Under the pieces are notes generated by a model. That model did not search any database. It worked only from the letters and a program-made list of their open reading frames with translations, and was not told where the DNA came from. Positions 35,781-44,417 of a stretch of 64,000 bases of DNA are shown piece by piece (position 1 is the stretch's first letter; each line of letters starts with the position of its first letter). The stretch lies in the NCBI GenBank assembly GCA_009786025.1, contig WQUA01000003.1:33644-97643 (forward strand), written 5' to 3'. This stretch comes from Pseudomonadota bacterium (GTDB taxonomy: Bacteria > Pseudomonadota > Gammaproteobacteria > Burkholderiales > Casimicrobiaceae). The translations under genes were made by a program, and so were the position numbers.

Positions 35781-35845
35781 CTAGGTCTTACCACGAAACG
35801 CATCACAAAGGCGCTTCAGCGCCTTTGCCGTTTCAAGCCATACCC

Positions 35846-36835
35846 TCACTGCGGCCCGGCGTAATGGGTTTCCAGTCCGCTGCCGCGGGTGAATGACCAG
35901 GTGCGGGTAATGTAGAGGATGTCCACTTCGCTGCGGATGTCGGCCGGGAAGGCGCCGTAGGGCGCCGCCATTTCGACGATTTTCTGGGCGGCGGCGTCGA
36001 GTATCCGATGTCCCGAAGTTTGATCAACGGTGACTTCGTGGACAGAACCATCGCTGTTGATGGCGACGGTCATTCTCAGGCTGCCGTAGGCCTGCTCACG
36101 GCGCGCCGCTTCGGGGTAATTCATATTGCCGACGCGCTCGACTTTGAGTCGCCAGTCCTCAATGTAGCGAGCGAAACGGTATTCCTGCGCGCGCGAGCCG
36201 ACAAACATCTTGCGTGGCCGCTTTTGGTAGGTGTCCATGTCCTTCTGAATTTGCGCTTCCAGTTGCATCAGCTCCAGCGTCTGATCCATCAGTTTGGTAG
36301 CGTCGGGGCGGTTGGCCGTCGGCGGCGCTTTTTCTTCCAACGGCTGCACCGCCGCTTTGGCGGTTTGCTGCTGCACCGTCAATTGTTGAGCCGTTTTTTC
36401 CAACTCCGCCCTTTTCTCGACGGCAGCGTCAAGTTCGTTTTTCTGGCTTTCTTTCGGCAGTTTCGGCAGCGGTGTTTTGGCGCGCCGGTCTTCGTCGGTG
36501 TTGCCGCCGCCATCAAGGTTGGCCTGCGCCAGTACTTCGGCTTTGGTCGGCTTTTCTTTGGTGGCGCTGTTGACCAGCACCACTTCCATGACCTGACGCT
36601 GGCTCCAGCGGTCGCTGATTTCATGCGAGAAGTGAATCGCCATCCCCACCGCATGAATCGCCACCGAAACGCCGAGAAACTTCAGAAAGAGTTTATTGGC
36701 GAACAACCCTTGCACACCCAACTCCGCCGGCGCCGGCCAGACATAATCCGGCAACACAGGCGTGCCGGGCGGGGCGGGCAACGAACGAGGCGGCGAAGAG
36801 GGTGGCGAATGAAGCCGATCAGAAGGTGACGACAC
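35846..36835 (-). CDS. TonB-family energy transducer
   Basis: 329 residues: a proline-rich cytoplasmic N-terminus (1-45), one membrane helix (about 50-68), a long charged and Gln/Ala-rich periplasmic spacer (110-215) and a C-terminal TonB-like domain (about 235-325) with YPEAARREQAYGSLRMTV and DGSVHEVTV. Transmits proton-motive force to outer-membrane receptors. No exbB or exbD is adjacent. The spacer resembles TolA in composition, but the C-terminal motif is TonB-like. Confidence 0.82.
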   Translation of the reverse strand: MSSPSDRLHSPPSSPPRSLPAPPGTPVLPDYVWPAPAELGVQGLFANKLFLKFLGVSVAIHAVGMAIHFSHEISDRWSQRQVMEVVLVNSATKEKPTKAEVLAQANLDGGGNTDEDRRAKTPLPKLPKESQKNELDAAVEKRAELEKTAQQLTVQQQTAKAAVQPLEEKAPPTANRPDATKLMDQTLELMQLEAQIQKDMDTYQKRPRKMFVGSRAQEYRFARYIEDWRLKVERVGNMNYPEAARREQAYGSLRMTVAINSDGSVHEVTVDQTSGHRILDAAAQKIVEMAAPYGAFPADIRSEVDILYITRTWSFTRGSGLETHYAGPQ

Positions 36836-37284
36836 GAAAAGCGCCTGATACCGGAAGCAAGAAAAAATGATTGTACATGCTTCGGGCGCATCAGGTATCA
36901 GAGGTCAGGAGCCAAGGATCAGAACTCCGTCATTGCGAACGCAGCGAAGCCATCCAGGGGGTGTCTCACGCAAAAGCGCGAAGAAGAAAAGCCTCGGTCT
37001 GGCCCCCTTCGAAAGACGGTGCCGGCAAAGCCGATGGAAGGGTTTTTGCGGCTCATCCCCCTTGCCCGTCCTGATACCCCCAATCCTGGAGTCCTTCCCG
37101 CTCAAAAGCACTTCGTGATCAGCTCTTGAAGAGGAGAGGGTAAAAGCTGCTATAATTATGGGTTCACATGCTTTGCAGTTTTCGGTGAAAACCGAGACAC
37201 CTTTCCGCAAAGCCCGTCGCCAACCGCGGACGACCCCGGCAACTTTGCCGACAGGAAGGCCGCAGACATCAAGGAGTCAGCCCT
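36836..37284. repeat. Intergenic region with repeats and the rplY leader
   Basis: 449 bp. Left part: CAGAGGTCAG-type repeat (36890-36923), a CGTCATTGCGAACGCAGCGA module (about 36928-36947) and a GCGCGAAGAAGAAAAGCC unit (about 36976-36993). Right part (37140-37284): the likely transcribed leader of rplY with a GGTGAAAACCGAGACACC-like inverted segment. No gene seen. In many betaproteobacteria prs lies here; it is absent. Confidence 0.5.
37126..37156 (+). promoter_or_regulatory. Predicted sigma-70 promoter for rplY
   Basis: TTGAAG (37126-37131) and a perfect TATAAT (37151-37156) separated by 19 bp, slightly longer than the ideal 17. It lies about 130 bp before rplY, leaving a long leader. Confidence 0.5.
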
Positions 37285-37941
37285 ATGGCTAATCAAAGCA
37301 ATCTGGAAATCGGCGCCCAGTCGCGCAAGGAAGAAGGCCGCGGCGCCAGCCGTCGTTTGCGCCGCAGCGGCAACGTGCCGGGCATCATCTACGGCGGCGA
37401 CAGTGCGCCGACGCCGGTTTCGCTCGACCACAACACGCTGTACCACGCGCTGCGCAAGGAAGCGTTTCACTCGTCGATTCTGAACGTCAAGCTCGACGGT
37501 AAGGATGTGCGCGCACTGTTGCGTGATGTGCAAATGCATCCGTACCGGCAGCAAGTGCTGCACGTTGATTTTCAACGGGTCGAGGGCAACAAGAAGATTC
37601 ATATGCGAGTGCCGCTGCACTTCATCAATGCCGAAATTTCGCCGGCGGTGAAACTCGGCGGCGCGTTGATCAACCAGATCGTCAACGAACTGGATATTTC
37701 CTGTCTGCCGAAGGACTTGCCGGAATTCATCGAAGTCGATCTTTCCGAAATGCAAGTCGGCGATGCCCTCCACGTATCAGCGCTGAAGCTGCCGGCCGGG
37801 GTTTCCGCCATTATGCTGCGCGGCCAGGATCCAACTGTGGCGAGCGCCAGCGTCGTCAAGGAGGTGGTCGAGGAAGAGGCTGCTGCCGCACCGGGCGAGC
37901 CAGTGACGACCGCGCAAGCGCCGGCGGCAAAACCAGAATAG
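37285..37941 (+). CDS. rplY: 50S ribosomal protein L25/general stress protein Ctc
   Basis: Binds 5S rRNA in the large subunit. 218 residues, the long two-domain (CTC/TL5) form. The N-terminal 5S-binding domain has GRGASRRLRRSGNVPGIIYG and HVDFQRV; the C-terminal domain has LPEFIEVDLSEMQVGD, followed by a flexible Ala/Glu/Pro tail. The start ATG is preceded by AAGGAG at the proper distance. A terminator follows at 37968. Confidence 0.95.
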   Translation: MANQSNLEIGAQSRKEEGRGASRRLRRSGNVPGIIYGGDSAPTPVSLDHNTLYHALRKEAFHSSILNVKLDGKDVRALLRDVQMHPYRQQVLHVDFQRVEGNKKIHMRVPLHFINAEISPAVKLGGALINQIVNELDISCLPKDLPEFIEVDLSEMQVGDALHVSALKLPAGVSAIMLRGQDPTVASASVVKEVVEEEAAAAPGEPVTTAQAPAAKPE

Positions 37942-37967
37942 TCTGGAATGTTCGCGCATATTCGCGC

Positions 37968-38005
37968 AAACCCGCCGCCAGGCAGATTTGTCGCGGCGGG
38001 TTTTT
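37968..38005 (+). terminator. Rho-independent terminator after rplY
   Basis: GC-rich stem CCCGCCGC (37971-37978) pairing with GCGGCGGG (37993-38000), followed by TTTTT. It lies 26 bp after the rplY stop and 20 bp before pth, so pth may depend on readthrough or its own promoter. Confidence 0.85.
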
Positions 38006-38024
38006 CATTTCTGACTGAACACAC

Positions 38025-38717
38025 ATGATTCCATTTCGTTTACTGGTTGGATTAGGCAATGTCGGCCGCGGTTACGCGACGACGCGGCACAACGCCGGTT
38101 TCTGGTGGGCTGATGCGATGGCGGCGCGGCTGGGCGCGACCTTTGCCAACGAAGCGAAATTTTTCGGCGATGTCGCCAAAGCGGGCGATCTGCGTTTGCT
38201 GAAGCCAGCAACGTACATGAATCTTTCCGGTCGCGCCGTTGCAACCTTAGCACGCTTTTTCAACATTGCGCCGGAAGAAATTCTGGTGGCGCACGACGAG
38301 CTTGATCTGCTGCCGGGCGCCGTGCGCCTGAAACAGGGCGGAGGCCACGCAGGACACAACGGCTTGCGCGACATTCAGCAACAACTGGGCAGCGCCGCGT
38401 TCTGGCGGCTGCGTTTGGGTATCGGTCATCCGCGTGATTCCGAAGCGCCGCAACAAGCGCCCGCCGATTATGTTTTGAAGCCGCCGCGTGCCGAAGAATT
38501 GCGCGCCATCGACGACGCCATCGCGCGCGCGCTGGATGTATGGCCGCTGCTGGCGCAGGATAACATCGCGCAGGCAACGATGCGGTTGCATACCGATCCG
38601 GCGTCGGTGAAAACCGCAAACAATCCGGCGACAAAAGCAAACGCTGCAAATGCTGTTAAAACCGACGCAGCTGAAATTGCGACAAGCGTCGTCTCTTCAT
38701 TAAAGGAATCCTCATGA
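38025..38717 (+). CDS. pth: Peptidyl-tRNA hydrolase
   Basis: Releases tRNA from peptidyl-tRNAs dropped by the ribosome. 230 residues; the core of about 190 matches the family, with [21 protein letters not shown] (in parts: GLGNVG, RHNAGF), catalytic H22, D94 in AHDELD, and [12 protein letters not shown]. The last 40 residues are an Ala/Thr/Asn/Lys-rich extension not needed for the fold. The stop overlaps the ychF start by four bases (ATGA). Confidence 0.95.
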   Translation: MIPFRLLVGLGNVGRGYATTRHNAGFWWADAMAARLGATFANEAKFFGDVAKAGDLRLLKPATYMNLSGRAVATLARFFNIAPEEILVAHDELDLLPGAVRLKQGGGHAGHNGLRDIQQQLGSAAFWRLRLGIGHPRDSEAPQQAPADYVLKPPRAEELRAIDDAIARALDVWPLLAQDNIAQATMRLHTDPASVKTANNPATKANAANAVKTDAAEIATSVVSSLKESS

Positions 38718-39808
38718 GTTTACGCTGCGGTATCGTCGGCTTGCCGAACGTCGGCAAATCCACGCTTTTCAACGCGCTGACCAAAGCGGGCATCGCGGCC
38801 GAGAATTATCCGTTCTGCACGATCGAGCCGAACGTCGGCATCGTCGAAGTGCCCGATCCGCGCCTCGACGAACTGGCGAAAATCGTTCATCCGCAAAAAA
38901 TCCAGCACGCCATCGTCGAATTCGTTGATATCGCCGGGCTGGTGGCCGGCGCGTCAAAAGGCGAAGGACTCGGCAACCAATTTCTCGCCAACATCCGTGA
39001 GACCGACGCGATCGCGCACGTCGTGCGCTGCTTTCAGGACGAGAACGTCGTACACGTGTCCGGCAAAGTCGACCCGGTTTCCGACATTGAAACCATCCAC
39101 ACCGAGCTGGCGTTGGCCGATCTTGCGACCGTCGAAAAACAAATCGCCAAAGTCGAAAAAGTGGCGCGCGCCGGCGGCGACAAAGACGCCAAACGCTTGT
39201 TCGATGTACTGCAAAAAGTGCTGGCCGTGCTGAACGAAGGCCGCCCGGCGCGTACCGCCGATTTATACGATGAAGAAAAAGCGTTGCTAAAACAGTTCTT
39301 CCTGCTGACGATGAAACCGACGATGTACGTCGCCAATGTTGACGACCACGGTTTTCACGACAACCCGCTGCTGAAAGCGGTTGAAGATTACGCCGCTGCA
39401 GAAGGTTCCGTAGTCGTGCCCGTTTGCGCAGCGCTTGAAGCCGAAATCGCCGACCTCGACGACGAAGATAAAAAAGCATTTCTCGACGATATGGGACTGA
39501 CCGAACCGGGGCTGGATCGTGTGATCCACGCTGGCTACAAGTTACTCGGCCTGCAAACCTATTTCACCGCCGGCGTTAAAGAGGTTCGCGCCTGGACCAT
39601 TCATGTCGGCGACACCGCGCCGCAAGCAGCGGGTGTGATCCACACCGATTTTGAAAAAGGCTTTATCCGCGCGCAGACGATTGCCTACGAAGACTTCATC
39701 GCGTACAAGGGCGAACACGGCGCCAAAGAAGCGGGCAAAATGCGCGCCGAGGGCAAAGACTATGTGGTGAAAGACGGCGACGTGATGAATTTTTTGTTTA
39801 ACGTTTGA
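38714..39808 (+). CDS. ychF: Ribosome-binding ATPase YchF
   Basis: Obg-family P-loop ATPase (prefers ATP to GTP) that binds ribosomes and modulates stress responses. 364 residues. G1 motif [16 protein letters not shown]2/G3 region [19 protein letters not shown], the nucleotide-specificity motif NVDD in place of NKxD, and a C-terminal TGS domain ([18 protein letters not shown], then [12 protein letters not shown]). Coupled to pth; the pth-ychF pair is widely conserved. Confidence 0.96.
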   Translation: MSLRCGIVGLPNVGKSTLFNALTKAGIAAENYPFCTIEPNVGIVEVPDPRLDELAKIVHPQKIQHAIVEFVDIAGLVAGASKGEGLGNQFLANIRETDAIAHVVRCFQDENVVHVSGKVDPVSDIETIHTELALADLATVEKQIAKVEKVARAGGDKDAKRLFDVLQKVLAVLNEGRPARTADLYDEEKALLKQFFLLTMKPTMYVANVDDHGFHDNPLLKAVEDYAAAEGSVVVPVCAALEAEIADLDDEDKKAFLDDMGLTEPGLDRVIHAGYKLLGLQTYFTAGVKEVRAWTIHVGDTAPQAAGVIHTDFEKGFIRAQTIAYEDFIAYKGEHGAKEAGKMRAEGKDYVVKDGDVMNFLFNV

Positions 39809-39821
39809 TGCGCAAAGCCCT

Positions 39822-39855
39822 CCTCCTTTCAAGGGGAGGGTTCGGGTGGGGATGG
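39822..39855. repeat. CCTCC...GGAGG hairpin repeat
   Basis: CTCCTCCTTTCAAGGGGAGG followed by GGTGGGGATGGGG, between the convergent ychF and type IIL gene. Related sequences occur at 4081-4120 and 44320-44361. Lacks a U-tract, but could act as a weak bidirectional terminator. Confidence 0.4.
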
Positions 39856-39875
39856 GGTTTCTCTTTATCGCGCAC

Positions 39876-42770
39876 TCACACCAAACTGGTCAACTCGTTG
39901 TAGCGCTTGAACAGAAACGCCACGCGCTCGGCGTCGCCGCTGTATTTACGTGCGCCGCCGTCGGCGACATAAGCCACGTCAACGGCACGATCCAGCTCAG
40001 CGTGCGCCTTGACGAGATTGGGCGGCATCGTGTTCGGATCATAAAGCTGCGCCAGCGTCGCGTCCGGATGTTCGGCGCGGGTGTCGAGCACAGCTTGCGC
40101 TGCAGCTTCAATCGCGACACGGTGTTTGTCGCCAAGCTTCTGCGGCCACGGAAAATTGTTGTAAACGATTTGCGCAGAATAGCGGAAGTCGCTTTTCAGC
40201 CGCCCACAAACGTAGCGTACCCAAGCCATGTGCATGGTGGAATTCATTGCGCCGAAATGGTAAAGAGTCGCCCCCTCCAAGTACAACGCGGAATTGGTGG
40301 CAATGCAATCTTCTACGAACCCCATCGGCACAAAGCGCCGACGCTCGGAACTGGTTTTGGGAACCAGCAAATACCGCTGCGGGATTTTATTTTCGCGAAA
40401 CAGGGAAGGCGTATCTGCAAAAGCCTGCGAGGATTTACTCTTCAATCGGAAATTACGAACTTTTGTGATACGTTCCATCACCTCTGGCATCGCTGCCAAC
40501 GCAGCGGGCGAGGCATCCACTAACCACAGGCAATATCGCTTGATTCCATTAATGTAGTCATTACCGGTCAAGCACAAGCGAAACCATTTTTTGCTTTTCG
40601 GTTCTTTAGCAATAAATGCTTTCATTTCTTCCTGTGTGAACGATGATAAGAATCCATTGTCCAAAGGCGTAATGCCTTCCCACAAAATCGGAACTTCACA
40701 CAGAGGGCGATAACGACGATTGATCAAGGTATCGGGGGCATCGAGCAAATATGGATTAATGTTGTCCGCTTGGGTCTCATGTGCAGGGCCATCTACTTCT
40801 GCATAATCAAACAAACGCTTACGTAGCGCGTCTTCACGCCCAAAGCCGATGATCACACAATGTACTGCCGCCTTACCTGGCGCTTCGTTGCTCCACTTAA
40901 ACGTGCGATGCGCAAAGCGAATTTTCATGCCGCGCCGAAACATTTCGCTCCACAGCACGCCGACCTGCTCACCCTGCGTGATGGAGTTGGTCGAAACAAA
41001 AGCGCAACGGATACGCCCGCGCGCGGCCTCAGTTTCGCGTTCCATCGTAACGAAGGTATCATCAATGGGCAGTACCTTTTTGCCGAAGCGTACATCGTCA
41101 AAGCGCCGCTTGTCGCGGCTGACGAAGCCTTCCTGACTGCCGGAGAGGTATTGCGCGGCTTTCAGATACCAGCAAGCGACGTAATCGAGTACTCCGGCAC
41201 CCTTCAAATCTTTCACGACGAATTGCAAATCTTCTTTTTGCTCGTCGTTCTGTTCCTTTTTTCCTGCGAACGGTGGGTTGCCGAGGATATAGTTCAAACG
41301 CTGCGGCGGCACGAAGCCTTCCCAGTCCAGACGCAACGCGTTGCCATGACGGATGTTGGCAGATTTTTCCAGCGGCAGTCGGTTGAAGTATTCAAATTCG
41401 CGCCCTGCCTCAAGGTTCATTTGATGATCGGTAAGCCACATCGCGACTTGCGCGACCTGTGCCGGAAATTCTTCAATCTCGATGCCGTGAAACTGATCGA
41501 CGTTGACTTGCACTACGTCCTGGAATACACCGGAAATGACGTTGCCGAATTTTTTGGCGGCAAGCAATACATCCAGTTCCAATCGACGCAGTTCGCGGTA
41601 GGTGATGACGAGAAAGTTGCCGCAACCGCAAGCGGGATCGAGAAAATTGAGCGTGCGCAGATTTTTGTGAAAAGCGAACAGGGCGTTTTTATCGTTGCGC
41701 ACTCGCTCGAATTCAGCGCGCAATTCGTCAAGAAACAGCGGGCCGATCAGTTTGAGAATGTTCGCCTCGCTGGTGTAGTGTGCGCCGAGTTGGCGGCGGC
41801 GGTCTTTGGCGTCAAGTTCGATGATCTTCTGGAACATCGCGCCGAAGATCGCCGGCGAGATGCCCGCCCATTGCAAGCGGCAACATTCGAGCAACAAGGC
41901 GCGCATTTCGCTATCAAAGTCGGGAATCGGCAACGCTTCTTCAAACAACCGCCCATTGACGTAGGGAAACGCGGAAAAGGTTTCCGCGATGGAGCGTTGG
42001 CGCGCTTCTGGTTTGATATTCAGAATTTGAAACAGATGTGCGAGCGTAGCGCCGGTATCGCTGCCGTCTTCGCGCGTGTTTTCGATCAGATCGAGAAAGC
42101 TGTCCTTGGGAGTAAACAGCCCCGTATCGTCGGCAAATAGGCAGAACAACACGCGCACCAGAAAAACTTGCAATGGATGCCCGGCGTGGCCGCCGACATC
42201 CAGGCCGTAGCCATCGCGCTTAAGCGCATCGTGCAGCGCGCCAAGCTTTTCAACGGCCTCGATGTTGGCTTGCGGCTCATCGCGTAATTTGACGTGCGTA
42301 TAGCCGGCAATAAAACCGAACACGGCGATGTTCGCGGGCAATTCTTCGAGCGCGAATTCTTTCTCGGTGTTTTCATCCAGATCGTAAACGCGGAAGCGCT
42401 GGAAATCGGATACGACCACATAACGAGGGCGCTCCGCTTCGGTAAGCGCGAGAAAATAATCGAGCGCCTGAGTGTGCGCCGCATTCAAATCCTGCCCGGC
42501 ACTTTTGTGTTCTGCGAGCAATGTACCCGGCCAGAACAGGTCGATTCGACCTTGCCCGGTTTTGCCCTGATTCGGCAATTTTTGAACCCGCTTCTCATAC
42601 ACGGCAACGCTGCGCCGTTTGACACCAAAAATGGCGAAAAATTCGTTCCAGAAGGTTTGCGCTTCGGCACGCTCACTTGTCGCGTCGCGCCATTCATGCG
42701 CGAATTGAGTCGCGCGGTTGCGTATCTCGTTCCAGTTCAGATTGGGCATCGGTTTACGTTGTTTCGGCAA
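39876..42770 (-). CDS. Type IIL (MmeI-like) fused restriction endonuclease-adenine methyltransferase
   Basis: Single-chain restriction-modification enzyme that methylates one strand and cuts about 20 bp away in known members. 964 residues. Nuclease site: D77 in GRIDLFWPG and E87-H88-K89 in LLAEHKS, the same 10-residue D-to-ExK spacing as MmeI (D70, E80, K82). Methylase: GAHYTSEANI, motif I FLDPACGCGNFL (376-387) and motif IV NPPF (498-501). The target-recognition domain lies at about 620-860. All key residues look intact. The ATG at 42747-42749 is an alternative start (957 residues). No partner gene is needed. Confidence 0.9.
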   Translation of the reverse strand: MPKQRKPMPNLNWNEIRNRATQFAHEWRDATSERAEAQTFWNEFFAIFGVKRRSVAVYEKRVQKLPNQGKTGQGRIDLFWPGTLLAEHKSAGQDLNAAHTQALDYFLALTEAERPRYVVVSDFQRFRVYDLDENTEKEFALEELPANIAVFGFIAGYTHVKLRDEPQANIEAVEKLGALHDALKRDGYGLDVGGHAGHPLQVFLVRVLFCLFADDTGLFTPKDSFLDLIENTREDGSDTGATLAHLFQILNIKPEARQRSIAETFSAFPYVNGRLFEEALPIPDFDSEMRALLLECCRLQWAGISPAIFGAMFQKIIELDAKDRRRQLGAHYTSEANILKLIGPLFLDELRAEFERVRNDKNALFAFHKNLRTLNFLDPACGCGNFLVITYRELRRLELDVLLAAKKFGNVISGVFQDVVQVNVDQFHGIEIEEFPAQVAQVAMWLTDHQMNLEAGREFEYFNRLPLEKSANIRHGNALRLDWEGFVPPQRLNYILGNPPFAGKKEQNDEQKEDLQFVVKDLKGAGVLDYVACWYLKAAQYLSGSQEGFVSRDKRRFDDVRFGKKVLPIDDTFVTMERETEAARGRIRCAFVSTNSITQGEQVGVLWSEMFRRGMKIRFAHRTFKWSNEAPGKAAVHCVIIGFGREDALRKRLFDYAEVDGPAHETQADNINPYLLDAPDTLINRRYRPLCEVPILWEGITPLDNGFLSSFTQEEMKAFIAKEPKSKKWFRLCLTGNDYINGIKRYCLWLVDASPAALAAMPEVMERITKVRNFRLKSKSSQAFADTPSLFRENKIPQRYLLVPKTSSERRRFVPMGFVEDCIATNSALYLEGATLYHFGAMNSTMHMAWVRYVCGRLKSDFRYSAQIVYNNFPWPQKLGDKHRVAIEAAAQAVLDTRAEHPDATLAQLYDPNTMPPNLVKAHAELDRAVDVAYVADGGARKYSGDAERVAFLFKRYNELTSLV

Positions 42771-42811
42771 ACAGTCAGAGCAGCTTTACTTTATAAGCCA
42801 CCAAGGAATCA

Positions 42812-42885
42812 GGGGCGGCGCCGGACTCGAACCGGATCATACGGCAAGATACAACCATAACCTTTCCATTAGAAAACTACCGCCC
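42812..42885 (-). tRNA. tRNA-like sequence with aberrant anticodon loop (possible relic)
   Basis: 74 nt with tRNA architecture: acceptor GGGCGGT/GCCGCCC (last pair T-G), D-arm TTTT/AAAG with loop CTAATGG, and T-arm CCGG-TTCGAGT-CCGG. The anticodon arm is wrong: TATGG/CCGTA encloses 10 nt (TTGTATCTTG), or ATGGT/GCCGT encloses 8, where 7 is standard, and no CCA is encoded. No anticodon can be named. It may be a decayed tRNA or a mobile-element tRNA. It lies 42 bp upstream of the type IIL gene. Confidence 0.4.
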
Positions 42886-43270
42886 GAAAGGAGGATACCC
42901 CGGCCATCGTTAAAGTCAACAAACCCGTGTTGCACCTTCGCCCAACTTACAACAGCTCGTGCGAAGGTGCGGCGAGCGTGAAGTGAGGCGTTCCGTTCAG
43001 CGTGCGCCACCCTGTGCAAAGCCGCAAGACGCAAAACCTCCTCGTTTGAGTTTGCGGTTCAGATGACCGGATTCCCGCTATTCGCGGGAATAGCGGAAAA
43101 AAATGGGGTTGGTCGAGCGACTACCGTATTCAGAGAGGTATTTTCATGAGCCCGGCTTTCCAAATATTGAAGCGATTAGACCACCCAACCACCTCATGCA
43201 GAAATTGGAAATTTATCTTTGACGCCTAAGCCTTCTCTGGACAGACCTCAATTTGGCAATAGCGGGCCAA
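42886..43270. other. Intergenic region with hairpin repeat and a very small reading frame
   Basis: Holds the hairpin ATTCCCGC-TATTC-GCGGGAAT (43071-43091) and a 27-codon frame at 43146-43229 (MSPAFQILKRLDHPTTSC...) preceded by GAGAGG. It is too short to support as a gene and may be debris of a lost one. Nothing else seen. Confidence 0.35.
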
Positions 43271-43300
43271 AAAGAAAAGACCCCCATTTTGGGGGTCTTT
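43271..43300 (-). terminator. Rho-independent terminator after the tRNA-Lys genes
   Basis: Stem AAAGACCCCC/GGGGGTCTTT with loop ATTTT, followed on the minus strand by TTTTCTTTTT. It lies 8 bp beyond the 3' end of tRNA-Lys(CTT), the right place to end the tRNA transcript. Confidence 0.88.
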
Positions 43301-43307
43301 GATTTCG

Positions 43308-43383
43308 TGGTAGGCCGTATAGGGATCGAACCTATGACCAACGGATTAAGAGTCCGCTGCTCTACCAGCTGAGCTAACGGCCC
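43308..43383 (-). tRNA. tRNA-Lys(CTT)
   Basis: 76 nt including encoded CCA. Anticodon stem CGGA/TCCG with loop CTCTTAA gives anticodon CTT (reads AAG). The acceptor is GGGCCGT/ACGGCCT, so the first pair is G1-U72. Standard T-arm ATAGG-TTCGATC-CCTAT. Confidence 0.96.
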
Positions 43384-43423
43384 ACAAATCGGAACACCAG
43401 TATTTTATCGTATTCGGGAAATC

Positions 43424-43499
43424 TGGTAGGTCGTGCAGGAGTCGAACCTGCGACCAACGGATTAAAAGTCCGCTGCTCTACCAACTGAGCTAACGACCC
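43424..43499 (-). tRNA. tRNA-Lys(TTT)
   Basis: 76 nt including encoded CCA. Loop CTTTTAA gives anticodon TTT (reads AAA and AAG). The acceptor GGGTCGT/ACGACCT again has G1-U72. It is 40 bp upstream of tRNA-Lys(CTT); both are probably cotranscribed. Confidence 0.97.
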
Positions 43500-43709
43500 G
43501 GGGAACTAATTATTATACGATAAAAAGGTGGGATGCGCTATCGCACCGTTATGACGAATTCTTGTTGCGGAAGCCTGCTTTCTCCTCCTCAGGCGCCTTT
43601 GTATAACCCTGCGCGCCGCTTGTCGTCCTGCACGCAGAAATGAATGTGTATCTTGCCAAGGCTTCCCAACGCTTGTATCGCCTGGCGCGCTTTATCTGCC
43701 CTGCACTTG

Positions 43710-44201
43710 CTAAATCTCTATTTTTTGGCGCGAAAGTGTCGGGATTATTAATTTTTGCGTGGCGCCGGTTGCTTGCCTGAGCCGATCGGCGAGATATTTT
43801 AGGTCACGGATTGAGAAAAAACGGATATTGATTTCCATGACCGGTTCTGTCAGCGCTACAGACCAAATGGACAAGACTACCAGTGGCTTAGTTCTGTTTT
43901 TGGCCTTCGTCCAATCAATCACCTGAATCTCAAATTTATCAATATCGGAAAATTTAACTTTCTTCGTGAAAACAGCGCCTCTGTATACGATCTCATGGTT
44001 ACTTAAACGGATGCGGTAGCGAAAATTTAAAAATAAAAGGGAACATCCTACAATGATTAAAAACGCGCCACTTATCCATTGTTTCTGGAGCATTAAAACA
44101 ATGCCGCCTGTTCCATGAATCAGGAAAAACAAAATGGCGATTGCCGTGAATCCAGAAAAACCTGGCCTGATCGTTATGAAATTTTTTTCATTAACAGGCA
44201 T
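43710..44201 (-). CDS. Membrane protein with bacterial PH-like domain, function unknown
   Basis: 163 residues from the ATG at 44199-44201. Two close hydrophobic segments (about 17-34 and 40-57) are followed by a soluble beta-rich domain: YRIRLSNHEIVYRG, FTKKVKFSDIDKFEIQV, then IRFFSIRDLKYLADRLRQ. This topology is that of small bPH-domain membrane proteins. No enzyme motif. Codon use is more A+T-rich than nearby core genes. The exact family is not certain. Confidence 0.55.
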   Translation of the reverse strand: MPVNEKNFITIRPGFSGFTAIAILFFLIHGTGGIVLMLQKQWISGAFLIIVGCSLLFLNFRYRIRLSNHEIVYRGAVFTKKVKFSDIDKFEIQVIDWTKAKNRTKPLVVLSIWSVALTEPVMEINIRFFSIRDLKYLADRLRQATGATQKLIIPTLSRQKIEI

Positions 44202-44233
44202 TTTTATCGTTACGCCCAAGAGGTGGGTTCGGC

Positions 44234-44361
44234 GAGCCCGGATAAGCGAAGCGCCTCCCGGAAAATCAAAATATCATTTACCCGCAAAGAGCACAAAGAA
44301 ATTCCTGCACATCACCATAAGCCCCCTCCCCTTCAAGGGGAAGACTGAGATGGGGATAGAG
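44234..44361. repeat. Composite repeat block (REP-like plus ACCGCAAAG module)
   Basis: GAGCCCGGATAAGCGAAGCG (44234-44253), then CCCGCAAAGAGCACAAAG (44281-44298), then a CCCTCCCCTTCAAGGGGA hairpin (about 44324-44341). Same order of modules as at 3951-4100. Confidence 0.55.
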
Positions 44362-44417
44362 GTCTTTGCCACCGCTTGAGCATTCGAAGCAGCAAGCGAG
44401 GGCGAGGAAAGTCAAAT

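Noticed and set aside
35846..36835. TonB-family gene as the missing tolA
   Set aside because: The C-terminal YPEAARREQAYGSLRM-type segment is TonB-like, and it is far from tolB. TolA cannot be excluded fully, but the evidence favours TonB.
43146..43229. 27-codon gene with GAGAGG upstream
   Set aside because: Too short and without recognisable similarity; it may be debris.
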